A stretch of DNA of 64,000 bases from Shewanella sp. OMA3-2 (GTDB taxonomy: Bacteria > Pseudomonadota > Gammaproteobacteria > Enterobacterales > Shewanellaceae), in the NCBI RefSeq assembly GCF_021513195.1, contig NZ_CP090974.1, positions 193,501 to 257,500 of the forward strand, in the 5' to 3' direction. The translations under genes and the position numbers were made by a program. A model generated the notes under the pieces. That model did no database searches. It was not told the DNA's origin and saw only the letters and a list, made by a program, of their open reading frames with translations. Positions 44,036 to 53,385 of this stretch are shown in pieces. The stretch's first letter is position 1; each line of letters starts with the position of its first letter.

Positions 44036-46168
44036 ATGTTAACTGAAAAATCCAGATTTACTTTAACCACTATTGCTGTGGCAATTACCGCAAGCCTAGC
44101 AAGCTCATCTGCATGGGCTGACAAAAGTAACACGGGATCTAAGCCTGAAGTCATTGTGGTAACAGGCAGCTTGCTCGGCAACTCTGAGGTGGCCGACTTG
44201 AAAACCTATACGGGTAACCGCTCAATTATTACTTCTGAGCAACTAGATCGCACCGCGGCAAGGTCAATCGACACCGCATTACAACAGGTGCCTGGTATAA
44301 AGATTAAAGATGAAACGGGTACAGGCGTTTTACCTAACATATCTGTGCGAGGGTTAGACAGCAGCCGCAGTGGTTACGCACAGGTTTTACTCGACGGGAT
44401 CCCAATGACACTGGCGCCATATGGTCATACTGGTCAATCATTGTTTCCAGCAACGTTATTTATGATAGACAGAATTGATGTGGCACGCGGTGGTGCATCA
44501 ATTCAGTATGGGCCAAACAACGTCGGTGGCGTTATCAACCTGATCTCAAAGCCCATTCCAACTGAATGGGAAACCACGCTTAATGAGCGCATAACCTTTT
44601 TTGGTGACAGTCATAACCTATTTGACACCAACATTGGCACTGGCGGTGCCGTTAATGAAGATTTCTCGATGCGTTTTGATGGCAACATCACTAAAGGGGA
44701 ATCCTTTCGTGAACATTCAGAAACCGACATTAAAAATCTGATGTTAAAGACGGTATGGAATATTGATGAGCAAAACAGTTTAGATGCGACACTGCAATAT
44801 TATGATGCTTTTTCTGAGCTACCGGGAGCATTAAACACCCCAGCTTATGAAGCTGATCGTCAACAGTCTTTGCGCCTTAATGATGAGTTTAATGCCGATA
44901 CTAAGCGGGTGTCATTAAAGTATAGCCACGTGCTCGATAACTCAGACGTTATCGACTATGGCGAGATTGACCTTAAAGTATTTGGTAATAAAAGTTCACG
45001 TAATTTTCAGTGGGACTTTTATGACGCACGTAAAGACACCGACGGCAATTTAGGTACTAGCTGGAGCGACACCACCCAAGAAGCCACTCACCTGCGTAAC
45101 TCACCACGCGATTTTGCCATATTAGGGATAGAACCCACTGCAAGTGTGTTAATTGATGGCAATATCAGTCAACATATTATTGCAGGAGCCCGTTATATTA
45201 ACGAAGATATTAGCTACCAACTTAATCATATAGACAAATCAACTCAAGCGGCTACTCGCCCAAGAGACTGGCAAATGGACACCAATGCCATGGCCTATTA
45301 TGTAAGTAATAAAATAGGCTTTTTTGACGATGCATTAGCGCTAACACCCGGGCTACGATATGAAGATGTCCGTATGACCTTCACCAATGTCGGCCAAAAT
45401 TATAGTCAGGATAACCATGTTACCGAATGGCTTCCTGGTATCACCTTAGGCTATGAGTTTAGCGCCAATTGGTTTGCCTACACCAATGCTCAGCGCTCAT
45501 TAAGAACACCACAAATTGCGCAATTATGGCCTAAGGACCAAACCTTAGAGTCAGAACTGTCTTGGAACTATGAAGCCGGTGCCCGCTTTACCCCAACGGA
45601 ACGCAGTAACTTAACGATTGCAACGTACCGTATCGATTTTGAAAATAAAGTCGAATACGACCGAAATATCAGCATGTTTGTTAATATTGGCCAAACCCGT
45701 AACCAAGGTATTGAACTAGAGGGGACTTACTCACCCATGTCATTGCCTGATCTTGTGCTAACTGGCGCCTACAACTATTTAGATACCGAACAACTTGATG
45801 GTGAGTTTGCCGGCAATGAACTGCCTTATGTGTCTAAACATCAACTGTCAGCCAGTGCTTTATATAGCATCCAGGATATTGATTTAGGGTTAATGGCGTT
45901 TTATTACAGCAAGTCATTTGCCGACCTTGCAAACACAGTAGAAGAAGATATATCAGGCGTGTCTGGTCAAGTTCCAGCTTACACTGTGGTTAATTTTAAT
46001 ATTGGCACAGAGCTGTTTAAACAAAATAATCAGTGCTTAAAAGTAGGATTATCAGTCAATAACTTATTTGATAATGAATACTATTTTAGAGGTTTAGATG
46101 TGGCTCCTGCAGGACGAGTACCTGCTGCAGGGCGCTCACTCAGTTTAGATGTGGGTTATACCTTTTAA
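44036..46168 (+). CDS. TonB-dependent outer-membrane ferric siderophore receptor (PvuA/PsuA-like)
   Basis: A 710-residue outer-membrane receptor. It has a signal peptide (residues 1-28, ending ASSSAWA), a TonB box (EVIVVTG), a plug domain (ITSEQLDRTAARSIDTALQQ, ISVRGLDSSRSGYAQVLLDG, VARGGASIQYGPNNVGGVIN) and a C-terminal barrel ending in YTF. It lacks the extra N-terminal signalling domain of FecA. The plug is of the citrate-type siderophore class, in keeping with vibrioferrin. It follows the SbnG-like gene by 16 bases with AGGAA as ribosome site. No periplasmic-binding or ABC importer genes (pvuBCDE) are present in this locus, so import across the inner membrane relies on genes elsewhere. 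Confidence 0.9.
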   Translation: MLTEKSRFTLTTIAVAITASLASSSAWADKSNTGSKPEVIVVTGSLLGNSEVADLKTYTGNRSIITSEQLDRTAARSIDTALQQVPGIKIKDETGTGVLPNISVRGLDSSRSGYAQVLLDGIPMTLAPYGHTGQSLFPATLFMIDRIDVARGGASIQYGPNNVGGVINLISKPIPTEWETTLNERITFFGDSHNLFDTNIGTGGAVNEDFSMRFDGNITKGESFREHSETDIKNLMLKTVWNIDEQNSLDATLQYYDAFSELPGALNTPAYEADRQQSLRLNDEFNADTKRVSLKYSHVLDNSDVIDYGEIDLKVFGNKSSRNFQWDFYDARKDTDGNLGTSWSDTTQEATHLRNSPRDFAILGIEPTASVLIDGNISQHIIAGARYINEDISYQLNHIDKSTQAATRPRDWQMDTNAMAYYVSNKIGFFDDALALTPGLRYEDVRMTFTNVGQNYSQDNHVTEWLPGITLGYEFSANWFAYTNAQRSLRTPQIAQLWPKDQTLESELSWNYEAGARFTPTERSNLTIATYRIDFENKVEYDRNISMFVNIGQTRNQGIELEGTYSPMSLPDLVLTGAYNYLDTEQLDGEFAGNELPYVSKHQLSASALYSIQDIDLGLMAFYYSKSFADLANTVEEDISGVSGQVPAYTVVNFNIGTELFKQNNQCLKVGLSVNNLFDNEYYFRGLDVAPAGRVPAAGRSLSLDVGYTF

Positions 46169-46202
46169 TACAACAGGCCTAATTGCTAACGGTTAAAACA
46201 TA

Positions 46203-46236
46203 AAAGCCCTACTGGTGTCCACCAGCAGGGCTTTTT
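46203..46236. terminator. Bidirectional terminator between receptor gene and argH
   Basis: Stem AAAGCCCT-x-CTGGT/ACCAG-x-AGGGCTTT with a short loop, A4 before it and T5 after it. It serves the convergent receptor (plus) and argH (minus) transcripts. Confidence 0.9.
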
Positions 46237-46253
46237 GATAAATAACGCTATAT

Positions 46254-47618
46254 TTACGCTTTTTTGGCTGAGATTGCCGCTTTGACTTGATTAATCGCTG
46301 TACCACCCAGTACGTCACGTTTTTCTAAACACGCTTCAATCGTTAAATTTGGATAGACATCATCGCTAATCACCTTAGCAAATTTTTGTAGCTCAGCCAC
46401 ACTTAACGCTTCAATCGGCTTTTGCTGACTAATGGCAAATACCACCACTTCGCCAACCACATGATGCGCTTCACGGAACGGCATGCCTTTAGCCACAAGA
46501 TAATCAGCTAGCTCAGTTGCGTTAGCATAACCCTGCTGAGCTGCGACTAACGCTTGTGGGCGATTAACTTTTAAGCCTGACAACACTAATGCGGCCATAT
46601 CTAGGCAAATTGCCCAGCTGTCGACCACGTCAAACAAGCCTTCTTTATCTTCTTGCATGTCTTTGTTGTACGCCAATGGTAAGGCTTTCATTGTGGTGAG
46701 AATACCCACTAAACTGCCATACACACGACCCGTTTTGCCACGAATTAACTCTAATGCATCTGGGTTTTTCTTTTGTGGCATTAATGACGAACCAGAAGTC
46801 ACTTCATCCGCTAACGAGATAAAATTAGCTTCGCCAGAATTAAAGAAAATTAAGTCTTCGGCCATACGGCTTAAATGCATCATGCTGATCGATGCGGCGC
46901 TACACAATTCCACTACGTGGTCGCGATCAGACACGCTGTCTAAACTGTTCAAGGTTGGACGAGCAAAGTTTAGTGCTGATGCTAATGCGTGACGATCTAT
47001 CGGATAAGCCGTACCTGCCAGTGCACCCGAACCGAGTGGACAAGAATCGGCTCGGCCTAATGCATCTTGTAGGCGACTAATATCACGTTCATACATTTCT
47101 ACATAAGCTAGCGCCCAGTGGCCGAAAGTCACTGGTTGTGCACGTTGTAAATGGGTATAACCTGGCATAACTGCATCAACTTCACGCTCGGCTAATGCGA
47201 TTAACTCTGCATGTAATGTGCCTAAACGGGCCAGTAATGCTGCACCTTCTTTTTTGCACCACAGCTTTAAATCGGTGGCAACTTGATCATTACGTGAACG
47301 GCCTGTATGCAGTTTTTTACCTAAATCACCCACTTTAGCAATCAGTTTTTGTTCAACAAAACTGTGAATATCTTCTGCGCCGTTACTGATAATAGCTTGC
47401 GGATCATTGCCCACTTCTAGAAGCAATTCATTTAACGCCGCTTTTAAATCTATGCACTCTTGTGCGGTAATAATCCCAACGCTAGCAATGGCATCAGCCC
47501 AAGCGATTGAGCCGACAACGTCTTGTTCAAATAAGCGGTAGTCGACTGGCAATGAGTCATTAAATAATTTGAAAAGTGCACTGGTTTCGCCCTGAAATCT
47601 TCCGCCCCATAACGCCAT
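46254..47618 (-). CDS. argH: Argininosuccinate lyase
   Basis: ArgH splits argininosuccinate into arginine and fumarate, the last step of arginine synthesis. The 454-residue protein carries the fumarase/lyase signature [12 protein letters not shown], and [14 protein letters not shown] and TAYPID motifs. It is not fused to an acetyltransferase domain, unlike ArgHA of some marine gammaproteobacteria including Vibrio. It is the last gene of argCBFGH, set off from argG by a 158-base gap with a strong hairpin. Confidence 0.97.
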   Translation of the reverse strand: MALWGGRFQGETSALFKLFNDSLPVDYRLFEQDVVGSIAWADAIASVGIITAQECIDLKAALNELLLEVGNDPQAIISNGAEDIHSFVEQKLIAKVGDLGKKLHTGRSRNDQVATDLKLWCKKEGAALLARLGTLHAELIALAEREVDAVMPGYTHLQRAQPVTFGHWALAYVEMYERDISRLQDALGRADSCPLGSGALAGTAYPIDRHALASALNFARPTLNSLDSVSDRDHVVELCSAASISMMHLSRMAEDLIFFNSGEANFISLADEVTSGSSLMPQKKNPDALELIRGKTGRVYGSLVGILTTMKALPLAYNKDMQEDKEGLFDVVDSWAICLDMAALVLSGLKVNRPQALVAAQQGYANATELADYLVAKGMPFREAHHVVGEVVVFAISQQKPIEALSVAELQKFAKVISDDVYPNLTIEACLEKRDVLGGTAINQVKAAISAKKA

Positions 47619-47739
47619 GTCGGTATCCTCTTTTTTTGCTATTTAATTAAGTCGATTAGATCAATATTTGCTTCTTGTAAGCACTCTTTATTCACTCTTG
47701 AAGCATTCTTTTATTCAAGCAGAAAAGTGATTACAAGAA

Positions 47740-47762
47740 GGGCGCTTTACAGCGCCCTTTTT
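47740..47762. terminator. Strong hairpin between argG and argH
   Basis: Stem GGGCGCT/AGCGCCC with a four-base loop, followed by T5 on the plus strand. On the minus strand, the direction of the arg genes, the stem is followed only by TTCTT. It could weaken readthrough into argH, or act on antisense transcripts. Confidence 0.6.
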
Positions 47763-47776
47763 AGATTGCTTAATGT

Positions 47777-49000
47777 TTACTTCGTGTTTAGCGCGCGAAT
47801 ACGGCTAGCTAAAGAATATAAACGAATAAAGCCTTCTGCGTGTTTTTGGTCATACACGTCATCTTCACCAAAAGTAGCAAAAGCTTCTGAGTACAAGCTA
47901 TTTGGTGAACGTTTTTTAACTGGAGTGGCTTGGCCTTTGTAAAGCTTGATCACCACATCACCATTAACTGATTCAGCTAGCGACTCAGATGCAGCAATTA
48001 GTGACTTACATAAAGGCGTAAACCAACGACCGTCATAGACTAAATGCGACATTTGGGCTGCTATCTGCTCACGCCAAGTACGGCTGGTTTTATCTAGCAC
48101 TAACTCTTCAATAGCACGCAAACCAGCAAACATCACTGTACCGCCGGGTGTTTCATAACAACCACGTGACTTCATACCCACTAAGCGGTTTTCAGTAATG
48201 TCGATACGACCCACACCGTGTTTACCAGCAATGTCGTTTAATTTCATTAATGCAGCATAAGGCGTTAATGCTTGATCATTTACATGGGTAATACGGCCAT
48301 TTTTAACCGCTAAAGATACGTATTCAGGCTCATTTGGCGCATCTTCTGGAGCAGCGGTTAACGTCCACACGCCTTTTGATGGCTCGTTCCACGGGTCTTC
48401 TAACTCACCGCCTTCATGGGAAATATGCCAAGCATTAGCATCACGGCTATAAATTTTAGTGGCTGATGCTGTGGTTTGAATTTTACGCTCTGCTAAGTAA
48501 TCAAGTAGATCTTCACGGCTACGCATTTCCCATTCACGCCAAGGGGCAATCACTTTTAAATCGGGTGCTAGGGCAGCAAAACACCCTTCAAAGCGGACCT
48601 GGTCATTACCTTTACCAGTACAGCCATGACATACGGCGTCAGCGCCAACTTTACGGGCAATTTCAACCTGTGCTTTGGCAATAATGGGACGCGCCATTGA
48701 AGTACCTAACAAGTAAGTACCTTCATAAATTGCACCAGTAGCAATGGTTGGGTAAATATAATCAGCAACAAACTCTTCTTTTAGATCAACTATATAGCAT
48801 TCAGATGCACCTGAAGCGATGGCTTTTTCGTGTAAGCCTACTAGTTCTTCCTCGCCTTGACCTACGTCGGCACAAAAGGCGACGATTTCACAATCATCAT
48901 AGGTTTCTTTTAACCACGGGATGATGGCTGAGGTATCTAACCCGCCTGAATAAGCGAGGACGACTTTTTTAACGCCGGTTTTTTTCACTGCACTAGACAT
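47777..49000 (-). CDS. argG: Argininosuccinate synthase
   Basis: ArgG joins citrulline and aspartate using ATP. The 407-residue protein begins with the PP-loop [34 protein letters not shown] and [19 protein letters not shown] are further signatures of the short-type ArgG. It is in the operon order argC-argB-argF-argG-argH, about 109 bases after argF. Confidence 0.97.
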   Translation of the reverse strand: MSSAVKKTGVKKVVLAYSGGLDTSAIIPWLKETYDDCEIVAFCADVGQGEEELVGLHEKAIASGASECYIVDLKEEFVADYIYPTIATGAIYEGTYLLGTSMARPIIAKAQVEIARKVGADAVCHGCTGKGNDQVRFEGCFAALAPDLKVIAPWREWEMRSREDLLDYLAERKIQTTASATKIYSRDANAWHISHEGGELEDPWNEPSKGVWTLTAAPEDAPNEPEYVSLAVKNGRITHVNDQALTPYAALMKLNDIAGKHGVGRIDITENRLVGMKSRGCYETPGGTVMFAGLRAIEELVLDKTSRTWREQIAAQMSHLVYDGRWFTPLCKSLIAASESLAESVNGDVVIKLYKGQATPVKKRSPNSLYSEAFATFGEDDVYDQKHAEGFIRLYSLASRIRALNTK

Positions 49001-49109
49001 GTTTTTTTCCCTAGAATCAATTACGTATATTTTTATAGATGAATAACGCCACCAGCACTACTCACTTAATTATTTCACTTATTTAAAATGCGACTAGCTT
49101 AGAATACGA

Positions 49110-50015
49110 CTAACTTAATAAGGTTACCAATACTGCATTTTGGGCATGCATACGGTTTTCTGCTTGATCTAAAATTAATGAGCCTTTGCCATCAATCACT
49201 TCATCAGTTACCTCCACACCACGATGGGCTGGCAAGCAATGCATAAAGTATTTTGCCCCAGCTTTAGCCATTAACTCAGCATTAACCTGATATGGACTGA
49301 AGCGTTCTTTAATTTCAGCTAAAGACGTTTCATCACCCATTGAAATCCAAGTGTCAGTATAAATGGCATCATGGCCTTCAATTTGATTAATATCTGCTGA
49401 CAATGTCAGTTTTCCGCCATTTTGTTCAGCTAAGGCTTGTGCCTCCATAACCACCAATGCATCAGGGAAATACCCTTCAGGACAAATCACTGTCATGGTT
49501 AAGCCTAAAATAGCCGCACCATATATTAATGAATGAGTGACATTATTGCCATCACCCACATAGGCTAACCTCGCCTGACTAATATCATCAAACTGCTCAG
49601 ATAACGACAAAAAGTCAGCTAACGCCTGACATGGGTGATATAAATCAGATAACGCATTTATTACCGGTACACTGCCGTATTGAGCGAGTTTTTCTATTGT
49701 GCTATGCAGATATGTTCTAGCAACAATAGCGTCGGCCCAACATGAAATATTAGTGGCAAAATCCGCCACTGATTCTCGTTCACCTAAAGCACCGTTTTGT
49801 TGGTCAAGATATAAACAATGACCGCCTAACTTGTTAATGCCAATATCGAAGCTTACTCGGGTACGCAGTGATGGCTTTTCAAATAACATCACAACGCTTT
49901 TACCATCTAAGGCGCGACGGTACTCAGCAGGATTGGCTTTAATTTTTTTAGCTAACGCTAAAATATCCAGTAACTGAGTTTGAGATAACTCTTTTATCGA
50001 CAATAGGTGCTTCAT
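49110..50015 (-). CDS. argF: Ornithine carbamoyltransferase
   Basis: ArgF makes citrulline from ornithine and carbamoyl phosphate. The protein is 301 residues. The carbamoyl phosphate loop reads SLRTRVSFD (commonly STRTR), followed by the LDQQNGALGERESVADFA region. The ornithine motif is HCLPAHRG, typical of ArgF. The ribosome site GGAG lies seven bases upstream of the ATG, and argB ends 11 bases before. Confidence 0.95.
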   Translation of the reverse strand: MKHLLSIKELSQTQLLDILALAKKIKANPAEYRRALDGKSVVMLFEKPSLRTRVSFDIGINKLGGHCLYLDQQNGALGERESVADFATNISCWADAIVARTYLHSTIEKLAQYGSVPVINALSDLYHPCQALADFLSLSEQFDDISQARLAYVGDGNNVTHSLIYGAAILGLTMTVICPEGYFPDALVVMEAQALAEQNGGKLTLSADINQIEGHDAIYTDTWISMGDETSLAEIKERFSPYQVNAELMAKAGAKYFMHCLPAHRGVEVTDEVIDGKGSLILDQAENRMHAQNAVLVTLLS

Positions 50016-50026
50016 AAACTACTCCA

Positions 50027-50806
50027 TTAAGGCTGTATTTGGGTCCCGATAGACCCGCCTTGTGCTAATGTTTTTAACTGTTCAGTATCTTGCCAAGAAG
50101 CGACTAAAACAGGCTTGCCCATCCATTGAGCCACTTCTAAAGCAGCTTCAACTTTGACTTTCATGCCTTTTTCAATCACGCCTTCAGCGATTAGGGTATC
50201 TATCTGACTTTTATTTAAACTTTTAATCACTTGCTTGTTAGCGTCCCACACGCCTGATACATCAGATAACAGCACTAAGGTACCGTTAACGAGTTTGGCT
50301 AATGCGGTGGCAGCTTGATCAGCATTAACATTAAGCATTTGACCGGCATCTGAAATGGCAATAGAGCTACAAATTGGCAGCCAGCCCTGCTGTAAAATGA
50401 AATTCAAATAGCTAGCGTCGTTCGGAGTAACTTCACCCACTAGGCCCAAACGCTCATCTTTAATGTTAGCTTTAACCACGTTTCCGTCGCCCAAGCTCAT
50501 GCCGACACTCACTACACCCGCTTTGGCTGCTGCAGCCTGTAAGGTTTTGTTTGATGTGCCTGCTAATGCGCCGACCACAATGCCGATTTGATCCGCTGGG
50601 GTAACACGTAAACCGTCAAGCTTGATAATCTCTTTACCGTTTGCCGTTAATTGCTCATCCACTAAGCAGCCGCCGCCGTGAACTAAAATAATTTTTTGTC
50701 CTGCGGCGGTCATGTCTTTAATTGCTGACATTAGATTTGCCATGCCAGTGTCAGTTTGCAGTAATGCGCCGCCTACTTTTAGTACTAAAACAGAATTAGT
50801 TGTCAT
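50027..50806 (-). CDS. argB: Acetylglutamate kinase
   Basis: ArgB phosphorylates N-acetylglutamate, the second step of arginine synthesis. The 259-residue protein of the amino acid kinase fold shows the VLVLKVGGALLQ start, ILVHGGGCLVDEQL and NVNADQAATALA. It is of the short, E. coli-like type, which is usually not inhibited by arginine. It lies 27 bases from argC and 11 from argF. Confidence 0.96.
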   Translation of the reverse strand: MTTNSVLVLKVGGALLQTDTGMANLMSAIKDMTAAGQKIILVHGGGCLVDEQLTANGKEIIKLDGLRVTPADQIGIVVGALAGTSNKTLQAAAAKAGVVSVGMSLGDGNVVKANIKDERLGLVGEVTPNDASYLNFILQQGWLPICSSIAISDAGQMLNVNADQAATALAKLVNGTLVLLSDVSGVWDANKQVIKSLNKSQIDTLIAEGVIEKGMKVKVEAALEVAQWMGKPVLVASWQDTEQLKTLAQGGSIGTQIQP

Positions 50807-50833
50807 TTTTGTTATCCTTGTTTTATGTAGCTG

Positions 50834-51814
50834 TTAAACGCCGAAGTGGATCTTGATGCACTGTAAGCCTTGGCTTGCTGCACCTTTCATTAGATTGTCA
50901 ATTGCGCTGGCAACCACTAAATAACCACTGTTTTCGTCATATTTCCACCCTAAATGACAGTTTGGTGTGAGTACCACATCGTCCACTTTAGGGAATTGAT
51001 TGTGCTTAACGGTCACTATCGGTGAGCTGTCATAAACGCTATAAGCTTTAGCAACATCCGCCTCTGTTGTACCAGGCTTTAATTGCACGGTAATTGTGGC
51101 CAAAATACCCCGTTTAAAATTACCTAAATGCGGGGTAAATATCACTTCTTGACCTAACTGCGTAGCAATTTCAGGCTGATGTCTGTGACCTAACACACCA
51201 TAAGGTGTTAGGCTGACTTCACAAAAACTGGTATGTAAATGTGCTTTACGTCCTGCACCAGTAACACCACTCACTGCATTTATCACTGGATAAGCATCTG
51301 TCAGAAATGGCTTTAACGGTTTTAGTGCGGTTAATGATGCTGTTGGGTAACACCCAGGCACAGCAATCATTTTAGTTTGCTTAATTTGCTCACTATTCCA
51401 TTCTGCTAACCCATAAACGGCATCTGCTAGTACATCAGGATGAGTGTGTTCAAAGCCATACCACTTAGGGTATTGAGCTACATCGGCAAAACGATAAGCA
51501 CCACTTAAATCAAATACGGCTAAGCCTTTTTTATAAAACTCAGCCGCTAATTCCAAACTAATTGAATGTTCTGTCGCCAATACCACGGCATCAGCTTCAG
51601 CAATAATTGTTGCTTTCGCCTTGTCTGTTAATGGTTCAAGCACATAAGACATATGACTATAAGTTGGGTAAAGATCTGCTAGCTTACGCCCTTTATCTAA
51701 ACTACCCTCAGACACATACAGCCCCTGAACAGATAAATTAGCATCAGCATTTATCAAAGACGTAATTTGTGCACCTGTGTAACCACTGGCACCAATAATT
51801 GCGATATTTTTCAT
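50834..51814 (-). CDS. argC: N-acetyl-gamma-glutamyl-phosphate reductase
   Basis: ArgC reduces N-acetylglutamyl phosphate with NADPH. From the ATG at 51814 the product is 326 residues and begins [17 protein letters not shown], the conserved NADP-binding start; a longer frame to 51856 adds 14 unlike residues. The catalytic Cys is in [15 protein letters not shown]. First gene of argCBFGH, divergent from argE. Confidence 0.95.
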   Translation of the reverse strand: MKNIAIIGASGYTGAQITSLINADANLSVQGLYVSEGSLDKGRKLADLYPTYSHMSYVLEPLTDKAKATIIAEADAVVLATEHSISLELAAEFYKKGLAVFDLSGAYRFADVAQYPKWYGFEHTHPDVLADAVYGLAEWNSEQIKQTKMIAVPGCYPTASLTALKPLKPFLTDAYPVINAVSGVTGAGRKAHLHTSFCEVSLTPYGVLGHRHQPEIATQLGQEVIFTPHLGNFKRGILATITVQLKPGTTEADVAKAYSVYDSSPIVTVKHNQFPKVDDVVLTPNCHLGWKYDENSGYLVVASAIDNLMKGAASQGLQCIKIHFGV

Positions 51815-52026
51815 TATGTTGTTGTCTTTTGTTGTCATAAGTGGAAGTGTTAGCATAGTACATTTAGACGGGGGACGTCTAATCTAGAACTATCGTCGCA
51901 GGAAGTTCTTACTGATTATTGGTATATTGGATTTAACAGTAAAGTTACACATATTTATTATCATTTCTTACATTCTAGTTGTAGTGCCTTATTCATCTGT
52001 TTGCTAGACTAGCACACAATAATTTT

Positions 52027-52055
52027 TATGCAATATTATTGAATAAGTATTTTAA
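52027..52055. promoter_or_regulatory. ARG-box-like sequences between argC and argE
   Basis: Two overlapping 18-base segments, TATGCAATATTATTGAAT (52027-52044) and ATTGAATAAGTATTTTAA (52038-52055), each match the ArgR consensus TGAAT-N4-ATTCA with its flanks at about 15 positions by eye. They lie 24-52 bases before the argE start, where ArgR could repress both directions. The matches are imperfect and AT-rich sequence gives chance hits. Confidence 0.45.
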
Positions 52056-52078
52056 TAATTTCAGACATAGGACAACTA

Positions 52079-53230
52079 ATGAGCACACTTCCTGACCTAA
52101 AAAGCGCTTTTACACAGCTAATTGGCACACCATCTATCAGTGCGCTTGAACCAGAACAAGATATGAGTAACCATGCAGTTATCACCTTGTTACAACAATG
52201 GTTCAGCGAGCTAGGTTTTAGCTGCGAAACCCCAACGGTTGCAGACTCGCGCAATAAACAAAACCTCATTGCCCGCATTGGCCAAGGGGAAGGCGGCTTA
52301 CTATTAGCTGGCCACACTGATACCGTACCTTTTGATGAAGGTCGCTGGAGTCAAAGCCCGTTTGAGTTAATTGAAAAAGATAATCGCTGGTACGGTCTAG
52401 GCACCTGTGACATGAAAGGTTTTTTTGCCCTGGTACTTGAAGCGTTAAAAGACATGCCATTAGCAGACTTTAAGCGTCCACTGACTATTTTTGCCAGTGC
52501 CGATGAAGAAACCACTATGAGTGGCGCAAAAGCATTTGCCGATTCAAAAGTCATTGCACCTGACTATGCAGTAATAGGTGAGCCCACCAGCTTAAAACCT
52601 GTGTATATGCATAAAGGTCACTTAGCACAAGGTATACGTGTTATTGGTCGCAGTGGTCATTCATCTGACCCCGCCCGCGGATTAAATGCCATTGAAGTGA
52701 TGCATAAAGTCATGGGGCAATTATTAAAACTTAAACAGCATTTAAGTGAAAACTATCGCGAAGACGCTTTTACCGTTCCCTACCCTACAATGAATTTTGG
52801 CCATATCCATGGTGGCGATGCAGCTAACCGCATTTGTGGTTGCTGTGATTTACACTTAGATATTCGTCCTTTACCGGGAATGGAATTGGCCGATCTTGAA
52901 CTCATGGTATTGAATTATTTAAGTGATATCAGTAAAGAATACCCTGGCAGTATTAGTGTGAGCACTTTATACCCTGGTGCTGAGTCATTCGCTGGCAAAG
53001 CGGACAACCCATGGACAAAGCTGGTTGCTGAATTGTCAGGCCATGAAGCTGAAGTAGTTAACTACTCAACCGAAGCGCCTTATATCAACAAACTAGGCTG
53101 TCAAACACTGGTATTGGGACCAGGAAGTATTAACCAAGCCCACCAGCCAGATGAGTTTATCGGCTTAGAATATCTTACGCCTACTGTAGAACTGATCAAA
53201 AAAATGATTTATCACGCATGTATTAAGTAA
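52079..53230 (+). CDS. argE: Acetylornithine deacetylase
   Basis: ArgE releases ornithine from N-acetylornithine, the step that defines the linear arginine pathway. This M20-family zinc enzyme is 383 residues. Metal-binding motifs are LLAGHTDTVP, GTCDMKGF, DEETTMSGA and the later GPGSINQAHQPDEF. AGGA precedes the ATG at 52079. It is divergent from argCBFGH, as in E. coli and Shewanella. Confidence 0.97.
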   Translation: MSTLPDLKSAFTQLIGTPSISALEPEQDMSNHAVITLLQQWFSELGFSCETPTVADSRNKQNLIARIGQGEGGLLLAGHTDTVPFDEGRWSQSPFELIEKDNRWYGLGTCDMKGFFALVLEALKDMPLADFKRPLTIFASADEETTMSGAKAFADSKVIAPDYAVIGEPTSLKPVYMHKGHLAQGIRVIGRSGHSSDPARGLNAIEVMHKVMGQLLKLKQHLSENYREDAFTVPYPTMNFGHIHGGDAANRICGCCDLHLDIRPLPGMELADLELMVLNYLSDISKEYPGSISVSTLYPGAESFAGKADNPWTKLVAELSGHEAEVVNYSTEAPYINKLGCQTLVLGPGSINQAHQPDEFIGLEYLTPTVELIKKMIYHACIK

Positions 53231-53385
53231 TTTTTAACCAAAAAAGCCTTAAAACCGCCTTTGCTGAAATTTTTTAACGAAATAAAATTACCAAACGCGG
53301 TGTTTGTGTATTGACCGAATACTGTACGATGGTTATTGTGATAGATAAGTAGTGCAAGTTTAACCTAGTTTACTTTGGAGTATGT

